A DNA stretch of 64,000 bases from Culex pipiens pallens. Taxonomy: Eukaryota > Arthropoda > Insecta > Diptera > Culicidae. Each line of letters opens with the position of its first letter. Within the stretch, counting starts at the first letter, position 1. A model generated the notes under the pieces. That model saw nothing but the letters and a program-made list of their open reading frames with translations. It was not told the origin of the DNA and searched no databases. The position numbers and the translations under genes were made by a program. The stretch covers positions 178,280,792 to 178,344,791 of the forward strand of contig NC_068939.1 of NCBI RefSeq assembly GCF_016801865.2, written 5' to 3'. Shown one piece after another: positions 1-11,775 of this stretch.

Positions 1-1600
1 CCCGATTCCTATTTGCTGAATTTATTTCAGGGGCTTTGGAAACATTCGATCTGCATCATCAGGAAAATTCGCGGTTTTTCCAGAGAGAGAAAATCTTCTC
101 TCCCTATGAACAAGGTTTGTTCGGAAATGTTGGGAGCAGAAAGATTGAGTAATTGATTTGAAGTAGCTCGTTGTAAACAGACTTCTCATTATGAGGAGCA
201 ACTGTTTGGTTCTTCAACGGGAGGATGGTAGTTTTCAAATGAGCCCGTCCTAATTCCTGAGCAAGTTTTGATTTGATCTAGCCTGAACAAAAAAATTAAT
301 AAATGTTTCACATTTTTAATTTTTTTAGGAGGGAGTGAGAGGTAGTGTTACCGTTGCGGGTAATCGCTCGATTTTGCTATTTAACTTCGCCCATGGCAAA
401 TAGGAGCACGTCTATTAATTTGAAGTTTTAATTTAATTTTGTAGGGAATAAGGCTTTTGTTTTGTATTGTTTTCATTTATTGTATTAATGTTTAAATGTA
501 ACTGAGACAGAGCACAGTTAGGGAAATAAATAATAAACCACATTTAACGAACCGTAGGTCCAATATCTGTCCACACACTTTACCTACTAACCCAGCGGTT
601 GTGGTGCTATAAAACCGTGACCATTGGGATCGTCACATGCAAACGAAACAGAGAACCACAAAAAGGAATAAAAGGGAATATGATCGATGGGTAAAGAGGG
701 TTCGACTGATATGCAGAACGACGAAGAAGATCTTTCCCACTTTAGCAGCACACGAGCAAACAACTACCAGATTCTAGTGCGAGCACGTACACCAGTACAT
801 AGTACCCGGCACAGTTACAAAGTGTAGTCCAAGTGGGAGATTGAGATCTGCCCGCTACAGCGTCATATCAGGTATCATTTGGATAGTTTTGGTACCCAAC
901 AAGGCTTGAGCCACTTCGATATCCCTCTAATCCCTTAACCGTCATCTATTCACCTGGAAGGACCCGTAATTGCCAGCTAAGATCGCTGCCGGACGATCGC
1001 CAGTCTGGTGGCCAAGATGTGTCCATCCTGGAGAGGACAACCCGCCCACCGGCACACTTCGGTGGTTTGGCACGTGGTTGGAGTCCACGAAGCTGGTTTT
1101 CTACCGCAGCTCCAGCAAGTTCGAGAAGCACGTGTGTCCAGGATCGCCGCACGAGTTTCGGAGGCGAATCCGAAATCGAGCACGCGCACGGGAGCCCCCC
1201 CCCAGGAGTAGGCCGAGAACGGCCACGTCTGGCCCGGTGGCCCCCTGTGCCTCACCGGCCAACCAGCACCACGTAGCAGCGCAAGCAGTGAGTACAACTC
1301 CTAGCAGCAGCACCAGCAGCAAGGCCGGCCCACCGCACTAACCACACACACACTCACACACCGTAAGTTTAAATACAAAAAGTTAAAAAGTAATTCCTAG
1401 GTCTTGTGTCTTTGATTCGGCTTCGAGCCGACCTTGATGATAAGGCTCTTTGCTTTAGCTAGTCCCGCCAGCGCGCAAAAGAGGCCCAGAGCCCACCCCA
1501 GTCGGCCGTGGCTCTAAGACCAACCGGCTGGGGCGTCTTAAGGCCTCCTGGCCCAGAGGGTACGATGTCCCGACCAGTAACAAAACAATCAGTACACCGA
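1..1600. other. unrecognised, partly GC-rich sequence, possible old LTR-element remnant
   Basis: Frames at 946-1341 overlap on both strands and resemble no protein I know. TGTTCGGAA near 119 and TGGTGCTATAAAACCGTGACC near 602 faintly recall BEL/Pao LTR and leader sequences, but no coding part of such an element is seen. A CCCCAGTCGG/CCGGCTGGGG hairpin lies at about 1496-1533. Confidence 0.25.
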
Positions 1601-3351
1601 TTTTCAAATTTATTGCTCTAAAATATCCAGTTGGCGGTAATTACTTAAAGATTTTGTAAACTATGTTTCATATAAAACATTTTTTTGTTTTTTTTTTTTA
1701 AATTTCAATGAAACTTTTTAGGCTTTTGAAGTCATTTAATTTAAAAAATAAATGAAATATACTAATAACAGTTTCAAGTTTTATAATATGAAATAATTTG
1801 ATTCACATTGAAACAAAAATTACGATTCATTAAAAATCCAAAGCACACCAAAGAACAAAAAACATCAATTTTTTTTTTTTAAGCTAACTAAAAATTGCTG
1901 TTCTTGTTCAGATTGAAGCAAAGATTATCACCAATTAACAGTGTTGAGCTAATTCTTTGATTTTAAGCTTCAAAAACGTGACAAATTTAATGAAGCGTAG
2001 ATTTTTTGACTGCTTCAAAAATTTCCCGGGATCCCGGGAATTCCCGAGATTTATTTAAAAAAAAAACAGTTTCCCGGGAAATTCAAAAACCCGGGAAAAT
2101 TGGACACCCTAATTTCAAGTATGCACAAAGTAAGCAAAAATCATGGCCATGTCATATCAGACAATACGGACAGATTTTGGCAACATTTTCTTCAACTTTT
2201 CCCGATTTTGGCAAATAAGTTATTTGATATTTCTGGTCTCATAATAATTTCAAAATTAAATGCTTTAGATATTACTCTGAATATAAATATTATTGTTGCA
2301 AATAATATCTTTTAATATGCATTTTTTTAGGTCAAAGAATCGTCTATTCTTTTCATTTTTTTTTGTTCAAAAGAATTTACTTTATCAGATTTTCCGATTT
2401 TAGCAACATAGAAATCACGTCTTGTTGCCAAAAACGGGATAGTAAATCTTGCCCTGTTCCTGAGGGGAACACCCTTGAAGAGTATCAAAAAAATATCAAA
2501 ACGGGATGGATCTCTAAATTTTTGAAGCCAAAATTAGAGAACTATATAAAAAGTGTTTTCTAACAACGCACCAAAAAGCTCCTGGAACTTTCTGGTAGTA
2601 GACGCAAACTATCCTCAGCTCGTATCCACATAAACGAAACCGAGCAATGACTGAAATTTACACAAGTTTAGTGAAATTTAATTCTTTACACATAAAAGTA
2701 GATTAAACTATATCAAATAAATTTTTTATTAAAAGCTTTGAATTATTTTTCAACTTTTAACGCTAAATTTTTCTCGTTTCGTCTAGAAGTTTTGTCTGGG
2801 ACAGTACAAAAATTACTTAATTCTTATTTTTACATCAAATAAAGGAAATTATTTGTGAAAAAATGCCAAAACTGAGTGACTCCAGAAAAAATATTATCAA
2901 AACTTAAAAACAATCTCTAGGTTACATAAAACTTCCAATCCTAAAATGTGCTAAAATTATAAAAATTCTTCTTTCCAAAGATTAATGACCGAATATTTGA
3001 TGAATAATGGATTTTTGGTGAATTTTCAGATTAAAGCCCACCAAAAGGCGAGATTTGGTTGTAGGAGGGAAATCTAATACACTTTTAATTTTTTCACGGT
3101 GTATGGATTTGTTTAAAATTCATATTCACGTGATTTGATTTTACGGCGAAAAATATTTAAAAATATTTAAAAAAAAAAGTCTGAAAAAACATGAAAACTC
3201 TTAATTACAGGCAGAGGGACAGGAGGAGGAGTTCAAGCAATTAATATAATAATCAAAACTGAACAAGATAAAATTTATTTAATGTTTATATATAAAGTTT
3301 ATTTAATGTTTAACATTTAATGTTGATTTGCTTTGGAGATTCTAGTTTGGT
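1601..3351. other. AT-rich non-coding sequence
   Basis: Apart from the CCCGGG cluster I see no gene. Poly-T/A runs and no long frames with coding character. Confidence 0.6.
2020..2112. repeat. CCCGGG-palindrome cluster 1
   Basis: Several CCCGGG sites within 90 bp, with the nearly palindromic CCCGGGAATTCCCGAG and an end motif ATTGGACACCCT. Related clusters are at 20370 and 23176. Confidence 0.75.
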
Positions 3352-3676
3352 TTTGCCTTCCTCACTGAGGTAAAGCTATAATCCTGCTCTAAAAATGAAC
3401 TTTGTATAAAAACGTCGTAGACCCACCTTCATGTATACATATCGACTCAGAATCGAAAACTAACTTAATCCACCTATGTGGTTGGAGCCTTCCTCACAAC
3501 AATGGCTGTAAACAAGTTTCATCTATTTTTTAGATCCGGCTTCCAAAAAGTACATCGATATCACTTAAGTGGCCATATCTCGAGACAGGGTTGCCAGATC
3601 ATCAATGTTTTAGACTCGTTGGAAAGGTCTTTTGATAACCTAACCAACGTTGGGTCGGATGATGGACCCGGACATA

Positions 3677-4864
3677 CACACCAAAAAATCATGAATTTTA
3701 CATCAAACGTAATCATGAATTTAACGCAAATTGAAGTCATGTAATGAGAAAAGAAATGTAAAATTATGATTGTTTCGACGTAGCTTACCAAAATTATCGT
3801 GTATATGTTGAAACTTAGCTTCACATTAATGACTACGTAAAATTCAATTATTTGTAACTCAATTTTCGGTCCTTTATAATGCACATAGCTGGAGCGTGTT
3901 ATTTGATGTAATTTTGTGTTACATTTAACCGAACTTCGCGTGGATTCGTTTGACAGTGTAGTAGAAGCAAATCAGAAACGTCAGCCATGTTTAGCTGTGC
4001 AAATTGGTGCCGTGGCAGTTTTTCTTAACTTTAGCAGCAGGTCTCAAATCAACTAAAATGTAAGGAAAATACGACAAAAACTTCTGTAAACGTAAGTTTC
4101 ATCTGTTTGCCAATGAATTTAAAGAAAAATCAACACAGTTTATGTTGTTTCTTTTCATTTTAGTATGGTGAAAAAATCGTGGTGGATTCCGGCATGGTAC
4201 ATGTTCCGAATAAAGCTGTGTTGGCTTAGGAACGGTTACCAGCACTGTAACCACTATCCGGTCCAAGCTTCAGCGGTCAAAATGTATCTGGATTCCGGAA
4301 AAGGTTTCCCGGCAAGTCTACGTGCCATCCGTAGTTGGCAAAATCTCGCTGGAAGTGACTCGGATTAGGAGCGGAGTTTGATTGACAAATACGGAGCGAA
4401 CTGGACCAGATTCCTCAGTACGGAACCATTTAAAGGTCAAGGCCCAGAACCTCCAGTGCGGCGGCCCAAATTGCGTTGATGGCCTGGCGGAAGATGGTCA
4501 GTTCATCCGACGTTGAAGGAAGTCGAATGAAATCCGTAGTTTTTGGGAGCAGAAAAAGAAAACACGAGTGAAAAATTAATAAAATAAACCGTTGTGATAA
4601 GTGATAATGTGTAAGATATTTGATGTGCAATTAAAAATGTTTCAATTGTTCTAGAATGCGTCGTTTTTTATTCCAACAAGAACCATCCCCAGAATCCAAT
4701 AAGAAATACAGCCAACAAAATTGCGTCTGCTGTAATTTTACATCTAACAAATCCTGACGGTCGGATCGTGTAATTTTAAAATTTGATGTAATTTTCTGTC
4801 TTATTTGACGCTCCAGTTATGTGCATCAAAAAGACAGAATTTTACACGATTTTTTCGTGGTGTG
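3677..4864. mobile_element. TIR element with TA duplication, nested inside A
   Basis: The ends are CACACCAAAAAATC and, inverted, CACACCACGAAAAAATC. TA flanks it at 3675-3676 and 4865-4866. Removing it restores the 164-bp unit (CCGGACATAGTTTACATAC). Subterminal sequences around GCACATA-CTGGAGCG also occur in inverted orientation at both ends. The TA duplication suggests a Tc1/mariner-type mover. No transposase is visible, so it is non-autonomous. The interior holds a 67-codon frame at 4165-4368 of no recognised identity. Confidence 0.75.
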
Positions 4865-4866
4865 TA

Positions 4867-5850
4867 GTTTACATACATTTAAGTGAGATCCGGCTTCAAA
4901 AAAGTACATCAATATCACTTAAGTGGCCATATCTCGAGACAGGGTTGCCAGATCTTCAATGTTTTGCACTCGTTGGAAAGGTCTTTTGATAACCTAACCA
5001 ACAATAGGTCGGATGGTTGATCCGGACATAGTTTACATACATTTAAGTGAGATCCGGCTTCAAAAAAGTACATCAATATCACTTAAGTGGCCATATCTCG
5101 AGACAGGGTTGCCAGATCTTCAATGTTTTGCACTCGTTGGAAAGGTCTTTTGATAACCTAACCAACAATAGGTCGGATGGTTGATCCGGACATAGTTTAC
5201 ATACATTTAAATGAGATCCGGCTTCAAAAAAGTACATCAATATCACTTAAGAGGCCATATCTCTAGACAGGGTTGCCAGATCTTCAATGTTTTGCACTCG
5301 TTGGAAAGGTCTTTTGATAACCTAACCAACGTCGGGTCGGATAGTGGAGCCGGACATAGTTTACATACATTTAAGTGAGATCCGGCTTCAAAAAAGTATA
5401 TCAATATCACTTAAGTGGCCATATCTCGAGACAGGGTTGCCAGATCTTCAATGTTTTGCACTCGTTGGAAAGGTCTTTTAATAACCTAACCAACGTTGGG
5501 TCGGATAGTGGAGCCGGACATAGTTTACATACATTTAAGTGAGATCCGGCTTCAAAAAAGTACATCAATATCACTTAAGTGGCCATATCTCGAGACAGGA
5601 ATGCCAGATGTTCAATGTTTTGGACTCGTTGGAAAGGTCTTTTGATGACCTAACCAGCAATAGGTCGGATGATGGACCCGAACATAGTTTACATACATTT
5701 AAGTGAGATCCGGCTTCAAAAAAGTATATCAATATCACTTAAGTGGCCATATCTCGAGACAGGGTTGCCAGATCTTCAATGTTTCGGACTCGTTAGAAAG
5801 GTCTTTTGATAACCTATCCAACGATGGGTCGGATGATGGACCCAGACATC
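4867..5850 (-). repeat. six tandem 164-bp units inside element A
   Basis: GTTTACATAC recurs at 4867, 5031, 5195, 5359, 5523, 5687 and 5851, an exact 164-bp period. Each unit contains a TTAAGTGGCCATATCTCG segment and GGGTTGCCAGATC. One further unit lies left of the nested insertion (about 3480-3676). Confidence 0.95.
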
Positions 5851-6845
5851 GTTTACATACAGTTAAGTGAGATCCAAATATATGTGAAAACACATTTTTA
5901 TACATAACTTTTGAACTACTTATCAAAACTTCAATCTGTATAAAACTCGATCTATGGGACCCTAAACCAAGTCGAATGCAACAAGTTCGGGTCAAATCGG
6001 TTCAGCCAGTGCCGAGAAACATGAGCTAGTTTGTTGGTCACATCCATACATACACACACACATACACACACACATACACACAGACATTTGTTCAGTTTCC
6101 GATTCTGAGTCGATATGTATACATGAAGGAGGGTCTACGACGTTTTTATACGAAGTTCATTTTTAGAGCAGGATTATAGCCTTACCTCAGTGAGGAAGGC
6201 AAAACTGAACAAATGTCTGTGTGTATGTGTGTGTGTAAGTATGTATGTGACCAACAAACTAGCTCATGTTTCTCAGCACTGGCTGAACCGATTTGACCCG
6301 AACTTGTTGCATTCGACTTGGTTTAGGGTCTCATAGATCGAGTTTTATACAGATTGAAGTTTCGATAAGTAGTTCAAAAGTTATGTATAAAAATGTGTTT
6401 TCACATATATCCGGATCTCACTTAAATGTATGTAAACTATGTCCGGGTTCATCATCCGACCCATCGTTGGTTAGTTTATCGAAAGACCTTTCCAACGAGC
6501 CTAAAACATTGAAGGTCTGGCAACCCTGTCTCGATATATGGCCACTTAAGTGACATTTATGTACTTTTTGGATGCCGGATCTCACTTAAATGTATGTAAA
6601 CTATGTCCGGATCCACCATCCGACCCATCGTTGGTTAGGTTATGAAAAGACCTTTCTAACGAGTTCAAAACATTGAAGATCTGGCAACCCTGTCTTGAGA
6701 TATGTACATTTAAGTGATATTGATTTACTTTTTTACTCCGGATCTAAAAAAGAGATGAAATTTTTGTACAATTCCATCATATCAGCCATTGTTGGTAATA
6801 AGTGAGGAAGTCTCCAACCATATAGGTGGATCTTGTTAGTTTTTT

Positions 6846-9562
6846 TTCTGTTGTTGTCAGTTTTTTATGCCAATGTTTTTTCAAAACGCTCATAAATGAA
6901 GTGATAAATATTTTTACCTAACTAAAGATTTGTTTCATCGCATGATACGAAAAAAAAGTCAAAGCCAAACTTTATCTCAACAAAATCTTCGATGTTAATA
7001 AATTAATCGATGAAAAAATCTAATTAAATTTGCTCAATATCCATAAACCGATGATAACAAATGTGACATAACTTGCACATCCGATTAAACGACCGGAAAT
7101 CTGTTTAAATTTTCAAAAACCCATTCTGCCCACAAGCTTTCCATCCATATCAGCTTTGATCTCGACAAAAAGCCCCAACTCTTTATAAATGTATCAACTT
7201 ACCGGTTCCAACGCAAAACCGGATGATCCGATTAGGGTGCAATGCAGTCGGTTTTGCAGCAGCAGCAGCAGCAGATAAAAAACAAAGAAAAAGCCACCAC
7301 CCCCACAAAATCTACAACCGTATCCGTTATCATATTTGAACTCATTCTACAATGGGGGGAGGGGCAGGCTGGACCTTTTCCCCGCATTAGACACACAAGT
7401 TATGACTTATTCAAGATCTAACCTCAACGATAGTGGTTTTGCCATTTTTCGGTGCACAAGCAATCTACCTGGTTCGGACGATGATGGTTTCACAGCAGAT
7501 TCCAGGAAAGGAAGGACAGCACTGTTTTGAAGCGTACGATCTCTCTCACGTGGACCTCACTCAGAGTTTGCAGTGGGACGGGGTCAAAAAGGGTTTGCAC
7601 CGGAGAAATCTGGGGTGATCTGGGTGCGTCGATAAAGAATGTGTCATTTATGCATTTCTTGTTAACCCTCAGGCTTTGTGTATGTTTTGTAGTGTTAATG
7701 TTTATTTGAGAATCTGATTCAAACAATTAAATTTGAATTTATGTATTAAATTTGCTATTTTTGCAGCAGTCTTGAAAGGAATATATAAAAGTTTAGGTAA
7801 TCCTAAAATCCAATTTATCAAATTTTCAAAATGATTCAAATTCATTCAGTTTGAAACAAATTGAAACAAATGTCAAAAACAGCGACCGTAGAGTTTGCAA
7901 TCAAGTTAAAACTTCTCCCAAAAAAAGCTCTTTGTACTCGAATCAAGTAGAGCTAAAACTAATTTAAATGCAAAAATCTGCTGATTTCGTAATCAAAAAC
8001 AGATTGGAATGCATCCATCAAATTATGACAGCTTCCAGGAATATTTCGATCAAGCAAAGATGTTCAGTTGTTCAAGCTTATTAAAAAAGCACTCAGCACG
8101 TTGTAGGGAAGCGTTTTCAGAGTTGGCTCTGAATAAATTAATGCCATCCTGATAGAATTTAGTTGGAAATGATGATGCACTCTCGATATTCGTTGGGAAA
8201 TTTGCAGAAATCGTTGAATGCAAGCTAAGATTCGGGTCTACAAAAGACAAACCAAAACAAAACTACTTTTCTAATCAAAGTTTAGGTTTTTTTTTTAAGT
8301 ATTTAGCAATTCTGTAATTTTTTTGACTGGTTGTCTCAGAAAAGATCATCTAAATAGCAACCTATTTTGAAATCAATCAAATCCAAATCGATATATTTTT
8401 ATTGCCAGTCGAAGGTTTAACCACAAAACAGCTGCATATTTTCCCGATTTGCGACCGTAATCGATACGGTACATCTTGTGTGTGTGTGCATGACGATACC
8501 AAACAAGAAGTGCCACTCTTCAAAGTGATCGTGCATTCGTCCACAAATCGAATTCAAGAAGAGGGAGAACGCGCTTTAAAGTTTGCTCCTTGCTCTGAGG
8601 CGAGCTTTGGACATAGACATAAACATACATTCTAAGCTCCGGGAGTGGGTGCAACCTTTGACCGAAAACTGAAGTGATCCGTATCGCTCCTAGCAGAAGC
8701 TACTCGTATAAGACCGAGTCCTGGTACCAAACCAGGATCAAAGTCAAACCGATTCGAGTGTGCAGGAGTAGGTTGAATCTTCATTTTTTTGCTTTTCTCT
8801 TTGGAGTGGAAATCGATGCCCCAGCTCAGTGCAAATAAAAACAGGATAAAAGTGTACGATTCTGGCAAATGTTGGGAAAGGGCAACTGCATCCTGCTCTG
8901 CTGCTGGCCGGCGCATTGCTGGCGAGGTGATATGACCCTTGAACCAGAACCCGGACCAGGAAGCTGTGGTGCTACGGTTCGGTTCCGTGAGCGCTATCTT
9001 GAGAGTGTCTGGTGTTGCTGCCGAGTTGCTACCGAGCAACCACAAGAGCAATGTATCATTTCTGTGAAGTTTTTCAATTCTTGTTCTTCGGTGGCGTTTC
9101 GTCCGGACGGGATATCATCTGCCTCAGATGCCTCAGAGTGGCCTCCAAGGAGTTGCCCGACCAACAGCTGGAAGAGGATATTTGTACGATTCAGGAATGG
9201 GGAGCGTAGACTTGTGGTAGTCACAGCAACGTGAAAGCCGCAAGTGGTTGGTTCTTCGATATGTGAGATAAAGAATGTTTTGCAGTAGATTTTTTCCCTG
9301 GCTGGCTCGATTAGTGCTAGAGATTAATTGCTGCAAAAGGTTTACTGTGCCGGGATCAACAAAGGCGATAAACTAGTTGCAGGGCTTTCTGAAATAAATT
9401 TTATTTATTTTCCCTCGGAATTTCGCTCTTTTTGGCTGACAAAATTTTAATTGATACTATTATCCACAATTTGAATTTGACCTAGGACTAAATTGAAATT
9501 TCACGAAAAAAGGTAAACCAAAACATAAAAAAATAGTGTTTCCTCGCGCTTTTCCAACGCTT
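6846..9562. other. non-coding, with two less AT-rich islands
   Basis: Islands at 7200-7700 (with a CAG run near 7258) and 8400-9250 are not repetitive. Overlapping frames on both strands there (for example 8632-9051 and 8869-9234) show no known domain. They could hold regulatory DNA or an unseen 5' exon of the dipeptidase gene. Confidence 0.4.
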
Positions 9563-9812
9563 GTTTTTTGTTTTTTGTTTTTTGTTTTTTGTTTTTTGTT
9601 TTTTGTTTTTTGTTTTTTGTTTTTTGGTTTTTGTTTTTTGTTTTTTGTTTTTTGTTTTTTGTTTTTTGTTTTTTGTTTTTTGTTTTTTGTTTTTTGTTTT
9701 TTGTTTTTTGTTTTTTGTTTTTTGTTTTTTGTTTTTTGTTTTTTGTTTTTTGTTTTTTGTTTTTTGTTTTTTGTTTTTTGTTTTTTGTTTTTTGTTTTTT
9801 GTTTTTTGTTTT
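9563..9812. repeat. (TTTTTTG)n microsatellite, tract 1
   Basis: About 250 bp of a 7-bp repeat with one interruption near 9627. It abuts the left end of a mobile element, and the same microsatellite resumes beyond it. Confidence 0.97.
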
Positions 9813-11775
9813 GCCTTCCTCACTGAGGTAAGGCTATAATCCTGCTCTAAAATTAAACTTTTTATTAAAAGCTCGAAAACCCACCTTGATGTATACATAT
9901 CGACTCAGAATCGAAAACTGAACAAATGTCTGTGTGTATGTGTGTGTGTATGTGTGTGTGTATGTGTGTGTGTATGTGTGTGTGTATGTGTGTGGGTATG
10001 TGGGTGGGTATGTGTGTGTGTATGTGTGTGTGTATGTGACCAATAATGTCACTCAGTTTTCTCAGCACTGGCTGAACCGATTTTGACCAAACCAGTCGCA
10101 TTCGACTTGGTTTAGGGTCCCATACGGTGCTATTGAATTGTTTGAAGTTTTGATAAGTAGTTCAAAAGTTATGTATAAAAATGTGTTTTCGCATATTTTC
10201 GGAAGATGAATAAACGGCAGTAAACTGAACCAAACATCATCATGTTATACATCGTTATTTAGGTAATTGAAAGATCTTTCCAACGAGTCCACAACATTGA
10301 AGATCTGGCAACCCTGTCTTGAGTTATAACCACTTAAGTGATATTTATGTACTTTTTTGTAGCCGGATCTCATTTAAATGTATGTAAACAATGTCCGGAT
10401 CCATCATCCGAAACATCGTTGGTTAGGTAATCAAAAGACCTTTCCAACGAATCTACAACATTGAAGATCTGGCAACCCTGCCTCGAGTTATAACCACTTA
10501 AGTGATATTTATGTACTTTTTAGAAGCCGGATCTCACTTAAATGTATGTAAACTATGTCCGGATCCATCATCCGACCCATCGTTGGTTAGGTAATTGAAA
10601 GACCTTTCCAACGAGTCCAAAACATTTAAGATCTGGCAACCCTGTCTCGAGTTCTGACCACTTAAGTGATATTTATGTACTTTTTTGTAGCCGGATCTCA
10701 CTTAAATGTATGTAAACAATGTCCGGATCCATCATCCGACCCATCGTTGGTTAGGTAATGAAAAGACCTTTCCAACGAGTCTTAAACATTGAAGATCTGG
10801 CAACCCTGTCTCGAGTTCTGACCACTTAAGTGATATTTATGTACTTTTTTGTAGCCGGATCTCACTTAAATTTATGTAAACAATATCCGGATCCATCATC
10901 CAACCCATCGTTGGCTAGGTAATCAAAATACCTTTCCAACGAGTCCACAACATTGAAGATCTGGCAACCCTGTCTCGAGTTATGACCACTTAAGTGATAT
11001 TTATGTACTTTTTTTTGTAGCCGGATCTCACTTTAATGTATGTAAACAATGTCCGGATCCATCATCCGACCCATCGTTGGTTAGGTAATTAAAAGACCTT
11101 TCCAACGAGTCCAAAACATTTAAGATCTGGCAACCCTGTCTCGAGTTCTGACCACTTAAGTGATATTTATGTACTTTTTTGTAGCCAGATCTTACTTAAA
11201 TGTATGTAAACAATGTCCGGATCCATCATCCAACCCATCGTTGGTTAGGTAATTAAAAGACCTTTCCAACGAGTCTTAAACATTGAAGATCTGGCAACCC
11301 TGTCTCGAGTTCTGACCACTTAAGTGATATTTATGTACTTATTTTTGTAGCCGGATCTCACTTAAATGTATGTAAACAATATCCGGATCCATCATCCGAC
11401 CCATCGTTGGTTAGGTAATCGAAAGACCTTTCCAACGAGTCCATATCATTGAAAATCTGGCAACCCTGTCTCGAGTTATGACCACTTAAGTGATATTTAT
11501 GTACTTTTTTGTAGCCGGATCTCACTTAAATGTATGTAAACAATGTCCGAATCCATCATCCGACCCATCGTTGATTAGGTAATCGAGATACCTTTCCAAC
11601 GAGTCCACAACATTGAAGATCTGGCAACCCTGCCTCGAGTTCTGACCACTTATGAGCCCATGACTGATATGTGTGTTTTTTTGGATCATATGTGTGTCCA
11701 AATCCATCATATTACATATCACCCATTGTTGGAAAAGAGTGAGGAAGGCACCAACCACATAGGTGGATTAAGATA
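9813..11775 (+). mobile_element. 164-bp-unit element inserted in the microsatellite
   Basis: Left terminus GCCTTCCTCACTGAGG, right terminus near GGTGGATTAAGATA, with an inverted TGCCTTCCTCAC / GTGAGGAAGGCA pair near the ends. After the left ~110 bp comes a (TGTGTGTA)-type tract (9927-10040). About eight units follow: the ATGTCCGGATCC boundary recurs at 10391, 10555, 10719, 10883, 11049, 11213, 11379 and 11543 (period 164-166). Same family as elements A and B, unit orientation opposite to A. No protein is encoded. Confidence 0.85.

Larger units (their letters stand above)
3462..6200 (-). mobile_element. element A, same family, nested inverted inside B
   Basis: It runs from its right terminus (AACTTAATCCACCTATGTGG) to its left terminus (CTCAGTGAGGAAGGC). 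It is flanked by AAAACT at 3456-3461 and 6201-6206, a likely 6-bp target duplication. It contains about seven 164-bp units and a (CA)n-rich segment near 6050-6085. A TIR element interrupts it. Against B it forms an inverted repeat of several hundred bp (about 5735-6085 vs 6203-6553). Confidence 0.75.
3352..6845. mobile_element. outer element B of a three-level nest (split)
   Basis: Element B consists of 3352-3461 and 6201-6845, + orientation. Its left end (GCCTTCCTCACTGAGG) and first ~110 bp stop at CGAAAACT. The sequence resumes at AAAACTGAACAAATG, exactly as in the uninterrupted relative at 9902-9937. The right end contains GTGAGGAAG and the CCAACCATATAGGTGG motif. B holds about two 164-bp units. 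Confidence 0.75.

Noticed and set aside
970..1341. 123-codon frame, possible gene
   Set aside because: Overlapping frames of similar length exist on both strands in a GC-rich patch; no domain or splice structure.
5735..6553. Two near-identical 86-codon frames on opposite strands
   Set aside because: They are the arms of an inverted repeat of a non-coding mobile element.
8632..9234. Frames of 121-139 codons on both strands
   Set aside because: Overlap each other antisense, no recognisable protein features.
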